Assembly: GCF_027941955.1 (NCBI RefSeq)
Contig: NZ_CP115960.1
Location: forward strand, 992,001 to 1,056,000
Reading direction: 5' to 3'
DNA length: 64,000 nt
DNA from: Sphingomonas sp. 7/4-4
Lineage (GTDB): Bacteria > Pseudomonadota > Alphaproteobacteria > Sphingomonadales > Sphingomonadaceae
Under the pieces are notes generated by a model. That model was not told the origin of the DNA and searched no databases. It worked only from the letters and a program-made list of their open reading frames with translations. This document shows, in pieces, positions 1 to 6,111 of the stretch (positions are counted from its first letter, which is position 1; each line of letters starts with the position of its first letter). Made by a program: the position numbers and the translations under genes.

Positions 1-1
1 C

Positions 2-271
2 GTCGCGGGGATCGATCTCGGCCAGTCGGGGCTGCGCTATTTCGACTATCACCACACGCCCGACGACACGCTCGACAAGATCGACCCCGAGCAGTTGCGC
101 CAGAATGTGGCAGCGTGGACCGCTTTGCTCGCGATCGTCGCCAATGCGCCCGAGGATATCGGCAAGGTGCCCCCGCCGCGCACTGAGTCTCTCGCGCCGC
201 AAGGCGCTCGAATGTCCGAAATCGGGCAAAAAAGTGGCAGAATTTTTGCGGTTCGACGCATTTGCGATTGA
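2..271 (+). CDS. M28-family metallopeptidase, C-terminal fragment
   Basis: The window opens inside this gene; about 89 codons remain, ending at a TGA at 269-271. The fragment carries YHHTPDDTLDKIDPEQL, the C-terminal zinc-ligand region typical of M28 aminopeptidases/carboxypeptidases (HHTxxDTxD), followed by a helix that normally ends these enzymes. M28 enzymes are usually exported di-zinc exopeptidases; the signal peptide and catalytic core lie upstream of the window. The last 30 residues are basic and not recognisable, so the very end may be shifted in frame. Confidence 0.75.
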   Translation, partial: VAGIDLGQSGLRYFDYHHTPDDTLDKIDPEQLRQNVAAWTALLAIVANAPEDIGKVPPPRTESLAPQGARMSEIGQKSGRIFAVRRICD

Positions 272-359
272 CGGAAACGCAACGACCGCTATTTCAGCAC
301 CTTCGCGTCGGCATTCGGGCCGGGTGCGAAACGTTTAATGTTCCATAGGAGCACCCCGT

Positions 360-593
360 ATGAAGAAGATCCTCATTGTTGCTGCGACCGCCGGCCTGAT
401 GTCGCTCGCGGCTTGCAACGGCGGCACCACCAACACCACTGCCGAGAACGTCGCCGACAGCCACGAGGCGAACGCCGCGATCTATGACGACGCTGCCGAC
501 AACACGACCAACGCCGCTGCCGCGGACGTGCTCGAGAACGCTGCCGACGTCGAAGAGAATGCCGCTGACGCCGCTGACGCGAACGCGCATTGA
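360..593 (+). CDS. Small ENAAD-repeat lipoprotein
   Basis: A 77-residue protein with a lipoprotein signal: basic MKK start, hydrophobic stretch, then LAAC at residues 16-19, so Cys19 is the likely lipidated residue. The mature part is almost only Asn, Ala, Asp, Glu and Thr, with degenerate repeats of the type ENAAD/DAADN, giving a strongly acidic, probably unstructured chain. Proteins of this composition are frequent in sphingomonads and have no assigned function. AGGAG lies about 8 nt before the ATG and a hairpin terminator follows, so it is probably monocistronic. Confidence 0.75.
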   Translation: MKKILIVAATAGLMSLAACNGGTTNTTAENVADSHEANAAIYDDAADNTTNAAAADVLENAADVEENAADAADANAH

Positions 594-634
594 TCGGCGT
601 TCCGGTCCTACGGGATCGGAGCTGAGAGTTAGGA

Positions 635-664
635 AGGGCGCTCCCGAAAGGGGGCGCCCTTTTC
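635..664 (+). terminator. Rho-independent terminator after the small lipoprotein gene
   Basis: AGGGCGC at 635-641 pairs with GCGCCCT at 654-660, TCCC/GGGG extends the stem round a GAAA loop, and TTTT follows. It lies about 40 nt past the lipoprotein stop. Confidence 0.8.
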
Positions 665-715
665 CGTTTGGGGCGGACCTGCGATCGGCATAGAAAAGAC
701 GCGAAGGGAATGAGG

Positions 716-2041
716 ATGGGGCCGATCACGGCAGAGCACGGGCAGAAGCAGCCTTTCTGGCGGCTGCTCTATTTCTGGGTGCTGGTGGGCATCATCGCCG
801 GCGTGGCGGTCGGCACCTTCGCGCCGGCGTTCGGGGCGAGCCTGCAGCCGCTGGGCGAGGGATTCATCTCGCTGGTCAAGATGATCATCCCGCCGGTGAT
901 CTTCCTCACCGTGGTGACCGGCATCGCGGGATCGCACCAGCTCGCTGCGCTGGGCCGCGTAGTGGTCAAGGCCTTTGTCTATTTCCTGTTCTTCTCGACA
1001 TTGGCGCTGATCGTCGGGCTGATCGTGGCCAATGTCCTCCAGCCGGGCGCGGGAATGCACGTCGATCCGCGTACGCTCAACGCCGCGGCGGTGCACGGCT
1101 TCGAGGAAAAGGCGCACGAGACCACGCTCACCGGCTTTCTGCTCTCGGTGATCCCGACCACTTTGGTGTCGGCCTTCACCAGCGGATCGATCCTCCAGAT
1201 CCTGTTCGTGGCGGTGCTGTTCGGCGTGTCGCTCACGCTTGTCGGCGAGGCGGCACGGCCCGTGACCGACATGCTCGAGCGAATCGCGCTGGTCGTATTC
1301 CGGCTGGTGACGATCGTGATGTGGGCGGCGCCCGTCGGCGCATTCGGGGCGATGGCGTTCACGATCGGCAAATACGGCCTCGGCAGCCTGTGGAGCCTCG
1401 GCGCGCTGGTCGGGACCTTCTATCTCACCGCCCTGATCTTCGTGCTGGTGGTCCTCGGCACAGTGGCGGCGCTCAACGGCTTCTCGATCCTCAAGCTGCT
1501 CCGCTATCTCAAGGCCGAATTGCTGCTCGTCCTCGGCACCTCCTCGTCCGAAGCCGCCCTCCCCGCGCTCATCCAGAAGATGGAGCGCGCGGGGTGCGAC
1601 AAGGAAGTGGTCGGCGTGGTGGTACCGACCGGCTATTCGTTCAATCTCGACGGCACCAACATCTACATGACCCTCGCCGCCCTGTTCATCGCACAGGCAA
1701 CCGGCGTCCAGCTGACCCTGGGCGAGCAGCTCGCGCTGCTGGGCGTTGCGATGCTGAGCTCGAAGGGCGCGGCGGGTGTCACCGGATCGGGATTCATCAC
1801 GCTCGCGGCGACGCTGGCGATCGTGCCCAAAGTCCCGATCGCAGGCATGGCCCTGATCCTGGGCGTGGACCGCTTCATGAGCGAATGCCGCAGCCTGACC
1901 AACTTCATCGGCAATGCCGTGGCGACGATCGTGGTGGCGCGCTGGGAAGGTGCGCTGGATCGGGAGAAGCTGGCGCGGGCGCTGAACGGGGTGCCGGAGG
2001 AAGTGCCGGCGGCGGCGTCGGTGGAGAGCGATCCGGATTGA
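716..2041 (+). CDS. Dicarboxylate/amino acid:cation symporter (DctA/GltP family)
   Basis: A secondary transporter of the DAACS family that imports C4-dicarboxylates or acidic amino acids with Na+ or H+ at the inner membrane. About 441 residues, normal family length, with several hydrophobic segments. Family marks are present in order: the serine-rich SSSEAALP re-entrant loop, the NLDGTNIYM unwound helix that binds substrate and cation, [13 protein letters not shown] of the second hairpin, and [16 protein letters not shown] of the last core helix. I chose the ATG at 716 because AAGGGA lies 6 nt before it; ATGs at 668 and 710 are poorer. It stands alone between a terminator and the transposon. 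Substrate cannot be fixed from sequence alone. Confidence 0.88.
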   Translation: MGPITAEHGQKQPFWRLLYFWVLVGIIAGVAVGTFAPAFGASLQPLGEGFISLVKMIIPPVIFLTVVTGIAGSHQLAALGRVVVKAFVYFLFFSTLALIVGLIVANVLQPGAGMHVDPRTLNAAAVHGFEEKAHETTLTGFLLSVIPTTLVSAFTSGSILQILFVAVLFGVSLTLVGEAARPVTDMLERIALVVFRLVTIVMWAAPVGAFGAMAFTIGKYGLGSLWSLGALVGTFYLTALIFVLVVLGTVAALNGFSILKLLRYLKAELLLVLGTSSSEAALPALIQKMERAGCDKEVVGVVVPTGYSFNLDGTNIYMTLAALFIAQATGVQLTLGEQLALLGVAMLSSKGAAGVTGSGFITLAATLAIVPKVPIAGMALILGVDRFMSECRSLTNFIGNAVATIVVARWEGALDREKLARALNGVPEEVPAAASVESDPD

Positions 2042-2120
2042 GCGCCCCGGAGAAGGCGATTCGTCCGCGTCTAGCAGGACTTCACGGGCTTAACTTCGCA
2101 CTTTGCCCGCGGTTTCACTC

Positions 2121-2128
2121 ATAAAATT
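2121..2128. repeat. Left target-site duplication of the IS1595 element
   Basis: ATAAAATT immediately outside the left inverted repeat, repeated exactly at 4920-4927. Eight bases is the usual duplication length of the IS1595 family. Confidence 0.85.
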
Positions 2129-2149
2129 GGCGATTATATACTTGACAAA
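2129..2149 (+). repeat. Left terminal inverted repeat
   Basis: Begins GGCGATTATATAC and continues TTGACAAA. Its only difference from the right repeat is T at 2142, which makes TTGACA (2142-2147), a consensus -35 hexamer. TATAAT follows at 2168-2173, a 20-bp spacing, longer than ideal, and only 4 nt before the transposase ATG. Confidence 0.85.
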
Positions 2150-2177
2150 TCAGCCGTGATGCGGGCATATAATCCGC

Positions 2178-3137
2178 ATGACGAACCTTACCGCCCCCCG
2201 CTTCACCGACGAGACCGCAGCCCGCGAGCATCTTGAAGCTCTGCGCTGGCCGGAAGGTCCGTTCTGCCCGCACTGTGGCTCGTTGAACGCGGCGCGGCTT
2301 CCTGCTCAGCGCGGTCGTCCCACCAAGGCGCACCCTGAGGGCGCGATCCGCTCTGGCGTCGTCCAGTGCCGCGATTGCCGCAAGCAGTACTCTGTGACTG
2401 TCGGGACCGTGTTCGAGGGCAGCAAGGTCCCGCTCAACAAGTGGCTGCTCGCCAACTACCTGCTTGTGTCCAGCAAGAAGGGCATGAGCGCGCACCAGCT
2501 GCACCGCATGCTCGGCGTCACCTACAAGACCGCATGGTTCATGTTCCACCGCATCCGTGAGGCAATGCGCGAGGAAGGCGGCGACAAATTCGGCGGCGAC
2601 GGCGGCACGGTCGAGATTGACGAGACTTATATCGGCCGCGACCGCTCCAAGGAGCAGAAGGGCGCCGGTTCCTCGCACAAGATGAAGGTTCTCACCCTCG
2701 TTGACCGCGAGACTGGCCGCGCTCGTTCGCTGCGTTTCGAGAACTTCCGCAAGGAGGAAATCGGCATGATCGTGCGTCACAACGTCGCGCACGAAGCGGT
2801 CCTGATGACCGACGAAGCTGCCATGTATCGCGGCCTCGCCAAAATGCATGCCGGTCACAAGGTCGTCACCCACGGCAAGGGCGAGTACGTCAACAAGGAC
2901 GACGCCACGACCCATACGAACACGATCGAAGGCTTCTTCTCGATCTTCAAACGCGGGATGATCGGTGTCTATCAGCACTGCGGCAAGCAGCACCTGAACC
3001 GCTACCTTGCCGAGTTCGATTTCCGCTATTCGAACCGCGCCGCGAACGGCGTTGACGATGCGGAACGCGCCGATCTGGCGCTCAAGGGTATCGCTGGTCG
3101 TCGCCTGTTCTATCGGCGGCCTAGCTTCGCAGCCTAA
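2178..3137 (+). CDS. IS1595-family (ISXO2-like) transposase
   Basis: A 319-residue transposase. The N-terminus has the family's zinc ribbon (CPHCG near residue 30 and CRDC near 66). The DDE-type IS1595 domain follows: VEIDETYIGRD (first Asp), LMTDEA (second Asp) and the HTNTIEGFF segment with the C-terminal catalytic residue, then FKRGMIGVYQH typical of the group. It is intact and full length. Only 4 nt separate the candidate -10 box from the ATG, so the message may be leaderless. It acts on the inverted repeats at 2129 and 4919. Confidence 0.92.
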   Translation: MTNLTAPRFTDETAAREHLEALRWPEGPFCPHCGSLNAARLPAQRGRPTKAHPEGAIRSGVVQCRDCRKQYSVTVGTVFEGSKVPLNKWLLANYLLVSSKKGMSAHQLHRMLGVTYKTAWFMFHRIREAMREEGGDKFGGDGGTVEIDETYIGRDRSKEQKGAGSSHKMKVLTLVDRETGRARSLRFENFRKEEIGMIVRHNVAHEAVLMTDEAAMYRGLAKMHAGHKVVTHGKGEYVNKDDATTHTNTIEGFFSIFKRGMIGVYQHCGKQHLNRYLAEFDFRYSNRAANGVDDAERADLALKGIAGRRLFYRRPSFAA

Positions 3138-3220
3138 GCTTCCTGCGCTCGGACGTAGGCGCAGGATTCCGAGGAAGCGGGAGGAGTAACTGCGGCGTGT
3201 GCGCAGGATGTCATAAAGTT

Positions 3221-3259
3221 TGCGGGTACCAAGATACCTGTGGTATCCTGATACCCGCA
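3221..3259. promoter_or_regulatory. 39-bp hyphenated palindrome with repeated GATACC half-sites
   Basis: The 18-nt arms 3221-3238 and 3242-3259 match at 16 of 18 positions round a TGT spacer. GATACC or its complement GGTATC occurs three times within it, and GGTATC again overlaps the ribosome binding site at 3264-3269. The layout fits an operator with several half-sites, or an mRNA hairpin, directly before the ATG at 3271. Confidence 0.5.
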
Positions 3260-3270
3260 AGGAGGTATCT

Positions 3271-3378
3271 ATGAAGCACGAAATGACCTATCCGCGACGT
3301 GTCGTTGCCGCGCTGTGCCTACTCGGCCTCTGGTCGCCAAACTGGCTACCGAAGCGAAGCGGGCCCACTACTTCGTAG
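3271..3378 (+). CDS. Possible 35-residue peptide in the transposon
   Basis: A short frame of 35 codons (MKHEMTYPRRVVAALCLLGL at its start) with a very good ribosome binding site, AAGGAGG, 5 nt before the ATG and the GATACC palindrome just upstream. It has one hydrophobic stretch and may be a leader or membrane peptide; it could also be the start of a longer gene truncated or frameshifted here. No family recognised. It overlaps the tail of the opposing 75-residue gene by 11 nt. Confidence 0.35.
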   Translation: MKHEMTYPRRVVAALCLLGLWSPNWLPKRSGPTTS

Positions 3379-3595
3379 CAGCGATCAGTCGCCAACGAAT
3401 GGTGCCCTGAGCATAAGTGTGCTGATGGTGATTTTGCGGCGGCATCGTGTGCCCGAACGTGGAAACGATATTATCGCCGCAGCCTTCACACCGGTAGATG
3501 CCGGAATGAGGCGTGTCGTGACCGGGTTGAGTGATTGTATCGAACGCAGCATGGTTCGATTGGCTCAGATATTGCTGGTACTTAAAGTTTGCCAT
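3368..3595 (-). CDS. Small Cys/His-rich protein (zinc-ribbon-like), transposon passenger
   Basis: A 75-residue protein with SGIYRCEGCGDNIVS, then GHTMPPQNHHQHT and GTIRWRLIAAT. The CxxC pair with following His residues looks like a small metal-binding fold; many near-identical small bacterial proteins with PPQNHHQH and IRWRL exist without a known function. AAGGAG lies 8 nt before the ATG. It is transcribed towards the transposase gene. Whether it helps transposition or is simply cargo is unknown. Confidence 0.65.
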   Translation of the reverse strand: MANFKYQQYLSQSNHAAFDTITQPGHDTPHSGIYRCEGCGDNIVSTFGHTMPPQNHHQHTYAQGTIRWRLIAATK

Positions 3596-3714
3596 TGCGT
3601 TCGGCTCCTTGCCGTTAGTCGCAATCGCCTTGACCCTTCGCTCTGGGAGAGTACACTTCCTCCCGCAAACATTGCTTGTCCGCTGGCGATTGCAAGATCG
3701 TAGCGGATGATCCG

Positions 3715-3744
3715 GGCCGGGGCCTCCACAGCCCCGGCCTTTTT
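3715..3744 (+). terminator. Strong hairpin with U-tract in the transposon
   Basis: GGCCGGGGC at 3715-3723 pairs perfectly with GCCCCGGCC at 3731-3739 and is followed by TTTTT. It reads as a plus-strand rho-independent terminator although no plausible plus-strand gene ends just before it. Confidence 0.7.
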
Positions 3745-3773
3745 CATGTCATCGTTCTCTATCTGATCCAAGC

Positions 3774-3800
3774 TTGGCACTGTCGAGTCTCGACTGCCAA
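3774..3800 (+). other. Two-part hairpin between two terminators
   Basis: TTGGCA (3774-3779) pairs with TGCCAA (3795-3800) and GTCGAG (3782-3787) with CTCGAC (3789-3794). With terminators at 3715-3744 and 3876-3903 it makes 3715-3905 a structured stretch without a convincing gene. A small plus-strand RNA is possible. Confidence 0.4.
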
Positions 3801-3875
3801 CCTGTTGCGTTTCTGTTAACCGTAGTGACGGAAAAACAACGATCACATATGCGCATGTCTTTATATGTTCAGAGT

Positions 3876-3903
3876 GGCTCGGTCACAGCGACCGGGCCTT
3901 TCT
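3876..3903 (+). terminator. Second plus-strand hairpin terminator in the transposon
   Basis: GGCTCGGTC at 3876-3884 pairs with GACCGGGCC at 3890-3898 (one G-T pair), followed by TTTCT. It could end a small RNA starting in 3745-3870. Confidence 0.6.
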
Positions 3904-3904
3904 G

Positions 3905-4099
3905 CTATGTGACTGGCTCTTCGGGTGAGCCGTCGCGACGCTTGTACAACAGCGTCCAACCCGTTCCCCATATCACCGTAAACACGGCGCCCTGAACGGC
4001 AAAATCCAGCCACATTGCTACGTTCTCTGGCAATACCCAGCGCGCTACAGCACTGCTGACCAAGAGGGCGACAAAGGCCAATAGGAAGCCGCGTGCCAC
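3905..4099 (-). CDS. Small inner-membrane protein, transposon passenger
   Basis: A 64-residue protein starting at GTG, with two hydrophobic helices (FLLAFVALLVSSAVA near residues 5-19 and FAVQGAVFTVIWGTGW near 33-48) and a charged C-terminal tail. No family recognised. It begins 2 nt after the stop of the preceding minus-strand gene (TAG-CC-GTG), so the two are probably translated together. Confidence 0.55.
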   Translation of the reverse strand: MARGFLLAFVALLVSSAVARWVLPENVAMWLDFAVQGAVFTVIWGTGWTLLYKRRDGSPEEPVT

Positions 4100-4101
4100 G
4101 G

Positions 4102-4257
4102 CTACCGCACGGCCCTGTGGTTCTCGCCTTCCGGCTTACGGGGACGGCCCCGCCGTCGCTCTCCCGTTGACTCTGGCAGCGGTTCGTGCGGCTTTGGCGG
4201 GGTACTCAGCAACCGGCGGAGTACGTCATCTTCGGATAGAGGCGTCTTCATCGACAT
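4102..4257 (-). CDS. Small basic protein with AT-hook-like motif, transposon passenger
   Basis: From the ATG at 4257 this gives 51 residues: a short acidic helix (SEDDVLRRLLS) then a proline-rich linker and RRRGRPRKPEG, a close match to the AT-hook core (RGRP) that binds the minor groove. AGGTG lies 8 nt before this ATG. An upstream in-frame ATG at 4362 would give 86 residues but lies inside the divergent gene. Its start codon overlaps that of the divergent HEPN-like gene through a shared CATG, so both may be controlled together. DNA binding is inferred only from the motif. Confidence 0.5.
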   Translation of the reverse strand: MSMKTPLSEDDVLRRLLSTPPKPHEPLPESTGERRRGRPRKPEGENHRAVR

Positions 4258-4768
4258 GGCTTTAGCACCTGACTGCAGGCCCGACGATAAAACCGAGCTA
4301 GCGTTTGGCCGATATATGACCGCTTGGGGCGATGTGGAATACGCCTTGGGCAACATCTTCACATGCCTGTCCCAGACCCCTTACGCGAGTATACTCATAG
4401 ATCGGCTCTCCCAGCAGCAGTTTCGCGAGATCATCCAGGCCATCAGTGAGGAAGCTCTCCCACCGGCTGAGCATGATCGCCTCAATTCAGTCCTTGAGCG
4501 CGTTCGGCGGAAAACGACGATCCGAAACAACATCGTGCATGGCAAGTGGGGCATTCTCGACGGCGCGCCCGCGCGGTTCTTCCGTGTTGGAATCCCGAAA
4601 AGCACGAAAGAAGCTCAAAGCATGCGGGATAGGCAAATCTTCACAGCCGCCGATCTGGATCGAAGGGCAGCGGAGCTTGTGGAGGTTTGCACCGAGCTAG
4701 ACGCGATTTTCCGTGACGTAGTGCTTCCACATCATATCGAAAACTTGCGACGCAACCGAGGCAAGTGA
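4256..4768 (+). CDS. HEPN-like protein, transposon passenger
   Basis: A 170-residue, largely helical protein. TTIRNNIVHGKWG near residues 86-98 contains RNxxxH, the form of the Rx4-6H motif seen in HEPN nucleases. The N-terminal part (FGRYMTAWGDVEYALGNIF) resembles the first helix of cell-encoded HEPN-like proteins of unknown role. No MNT nucleotidyltransferase partner lies beside it; the neighbours are the AT-hook-like gene (divergent, starts overlapping) and a 69-residue gene (convergent, 72 bp overlap). The ribosome binding site is weak. RNase or toxin activity is inference from one motif. Confidence 0.6.
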   Translation: MALAPDCRPDDKTELAFGRYMTAWGDVEYALGNIFTCLSQTPYASILIDRLSQQQFREIIQAISEEALPPAEHDRLNSVLERVRRKTTIRNNIVHGKWGILDGAPARFFRVGIPKSTKEAQSMRDRQIFTAADLDRRAAELVEVCTELDAIFRDVVLPHHIENLRRNRGK

Positions 4769-4906
4769 ACTCCGCGGACTGTCGGACGACATCCCGTCTC
4801 CCAGCAGATCCGCCAGCGCATACGCGCCAGCTTCCGCCATCCCGTCTGTAATCTCGAACGCCGGCCTGTCGCTATCCGGCTTAGCAATGTCATGGCGCTT
4901 TGTCAT
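4697..4906 (-). CDS. 69-residue protein whose start codon lies in the right inverted repeat
   Basis: Starts MTKRHDIAKP and has a helical middle (ITDGMAEAGAYALADLL) and C-terminus (VASQVFDMMWKHY). No family recognised. The ATG at 4906-4904 is part of the transposon's right inverted repeat; the corresponding triplet in the left repeat is TTG. Nothing inside the element lies upstream of it, so it must be leaderless, read from the TATATA in the repeat, or depend on a promoter outside. Its 3' end overlaps the end of the HEPN-like gene by 72 bp. Confidence 0.5.
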   Translation of the reverse strand: MTKRHDIAKPDSDRPAFEITDGMAEAGAYALADLLGDGMSSDSPRSSLASVASQVFDMMWKHYVTENRV

Positions 4907-4919
4907 GTATATAATCGCC
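4899..4919 (-). repeat. Right terminal inverted repeat
   Basis: Read on the minus strand it begins GGCGATTATATAC and continues ATGACAAA. It equals the left repeat except for one base, which here makes ATG, the start codon of the 69-residue gene. Confidence 0.85.
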
Positions 4920-4927
4920 ATAAAATT
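4920..4927. repeat. Right target-site duplication of the IS1595 element
   Basis: ATAAAATT, identical to 2121-2128. Confidence 0.85.
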
Positions 4928-5090
4928 TCGCAGCTCGGAAACTTTCGTGCGTGCGCGCCAAATCGTTGCACCAGGTTCAAAGAGCGGCGGCCGTTCGTGG
5001 CCGCGCCTCGAGTGCACCAGACGAAATCCTACATTGCAATGGGAAGCTGGCCGGGAAAACGGCGCACCACGAGAACTGTTCTCGGACGCG

Positions 5091-6035
5091 TCACTTCCCG
5101 ATACGGGCAGGCTTTTTCCACCAGGACATCGTGTGAACGTCATGCGACGTCGTCCACACGCCCTTTCGGGTATATCGCAGGGCGCCGCTGCCGGTTCCCT
5201 TCCCGACCCGCGCGCGAATGGCGAGCGTCCGGGGATCGATCACGACGAACGTCTGGCCGGCAGTGGTGCGCAGCCAGATCTTGCCGCCGCCTGCGTCGAT
5301 ATCCCCATATTTCAGCGTCTCGTCGACCTTCACGCGGCCGGAGACCTCTCCGGTCTCGGGGTCGATCCGGGCCAATGTCCCGTCTCCCTGCTCTTGAACC
5401 CAGACCGCGCCTTCCCCTGCGACGAGGAAGCCGGGCTCTCGGCCCAGTGCCGTTCGTTTGACGATTGCGTTGGTCTGCGGGTCGATCTTCTGAAGGCTCT
5501 GATGCTCGGCACTGACGGCCCATAATGATCCGAGACCGAATGCCAGATAATAAGTGCCCGGATCGACCTCGATCGCGTTCGTCACGCTGTTGCTGGCCGG
5601 ATCGACGCGGGCGATGACGCCCTTCTGGTCGCTCGCCACCCAGACCGATCCGGCGCCGGCCACGACATTCAGTTCACCCTTGGGATTGGCGATGCCGGTG
5701 GCGATCACGGCCGTTTTCCGCGCCGTCTTGAGATCGATCCGGTTGAGGGTCCCGTCCTTGCAGTCGGCGACCCACAAGGAGCCGAACGCGACCGCCATCG
5801 CGCCGCAGGGGTGCGACATCGCGACTTCCGCGAGTTTGCGCTTGTTCGACCAGCGCTCGACCCGTCCGCTATTGGTGGTCCAGACCGACGATCCGTCCAC
5901 CGCGAGGAAATCGGCGAATCCCGGGACGTTGAGTACTCGCTCCTCCTGGGCGGAGGCTGCGGAGGCGGATACCAGCGCAAGGCCTCCCGCGATCGCCAGG
6001 AGAAGCGAGTTCCTGTTCAAACACCCAATGATCAT
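5091..6035 (-). CDS. Secreted beta-propeller (YncE/SMP-30-like) protein
   Basis: A 314-residue periplasmic or secreted protein. Residues 1-30 form a signal peptide (LLLAIAGGLALVSASAASAQ). The rest is a series of blades repeating GSLWVAD, NRIDLKT, GSVWVAS, ARVDPASN, GSLWAVS, QKIDPQTN, GAVWVQE and ARIDPETG, the pattern of YncE/virginiamycin B lyase-like propellers. These often bind ligands or metals; no catalytic residues can be named. I chose the ATG at 6035 because the signal peptide starts there and GGAG precedes it. It is the last gene of a minus-strand run with the desaturase and TonB receptor, so it may act on the same substrate. Confidence 0.75.
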   Translation of the reverse strand: MIIGCLNRNSLLLAIAGGLALVSASAASAQEERVLNVPGFADFLAVDGSSVWTTNSGRVERWSNKRKLAEVAMSHPCGAMAVAFGSLWVADCKDGTLNRIDLKTARKTAVIATGIANPKGELNVVAGAGSVWVASDQKGVIARVDPASNSVTNAIEVDPGTYYLAFGLGSLWAVSAEHQSLQKIDPQTNAIVKRTALGREPGFLVAGEGAVWVQEQGDGTLARIDPETGEVSGRVKVDETLKYGDIDAGGGKIWLRTTAGQTFVVIDPRTLAIRARVGKGTGSGALRYTRKGVWTTSHDVHTMSWWKKPARIGK

Positions 6036-6111
6036 CAGGAAACGTCTCCAGATCGATATCCAAAAATAGCGGACGGCGACATCCATCCGCATCGGCCCGG
6101 CTGGGCGCAGT

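Larger units (their letters stand above)
2129..4919. mobile_element. Complete IS1595-family (ISXO2-like) element with passenger genes
   Basis: A 2791-bp unit bounded by near-identical terminal inverted repeats (2129-2149 and 4899-4919, 20 of 21 matching) and an exact 8-bp direct repeat, ATAAAATT, on both sides. The transposase occupies only the first 1 kb; the remaining 1.8 kb holds small passenger genes in both orientations plus hairpin-rich non-coding DNA. The intact ends, intact transposase and perfect duplication suggest a recent insertion, between the symporter gene and the beta-propeller gene. Simple IS1595 elements are nearer 0.7-1.1 kb, so this is a passenger-carrying form. Confidence 0.88.

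Noticed and set aside
3299-3703. 134-codon plus-strand frame ending just before the hairpin at 3715
   Set aside because: It lies opposite the better-supported 75-residue gene (good ribosome site, conserved Cys/His motifs) and its start lacks a ribosome binding site.
3565-3846. 93-codon minus-strand frame upstream of the Cys/His-rich gene
   Set aside because: It spans the strong hairpin at 3715-3744, has no ribosome binding site and no protein-like features.
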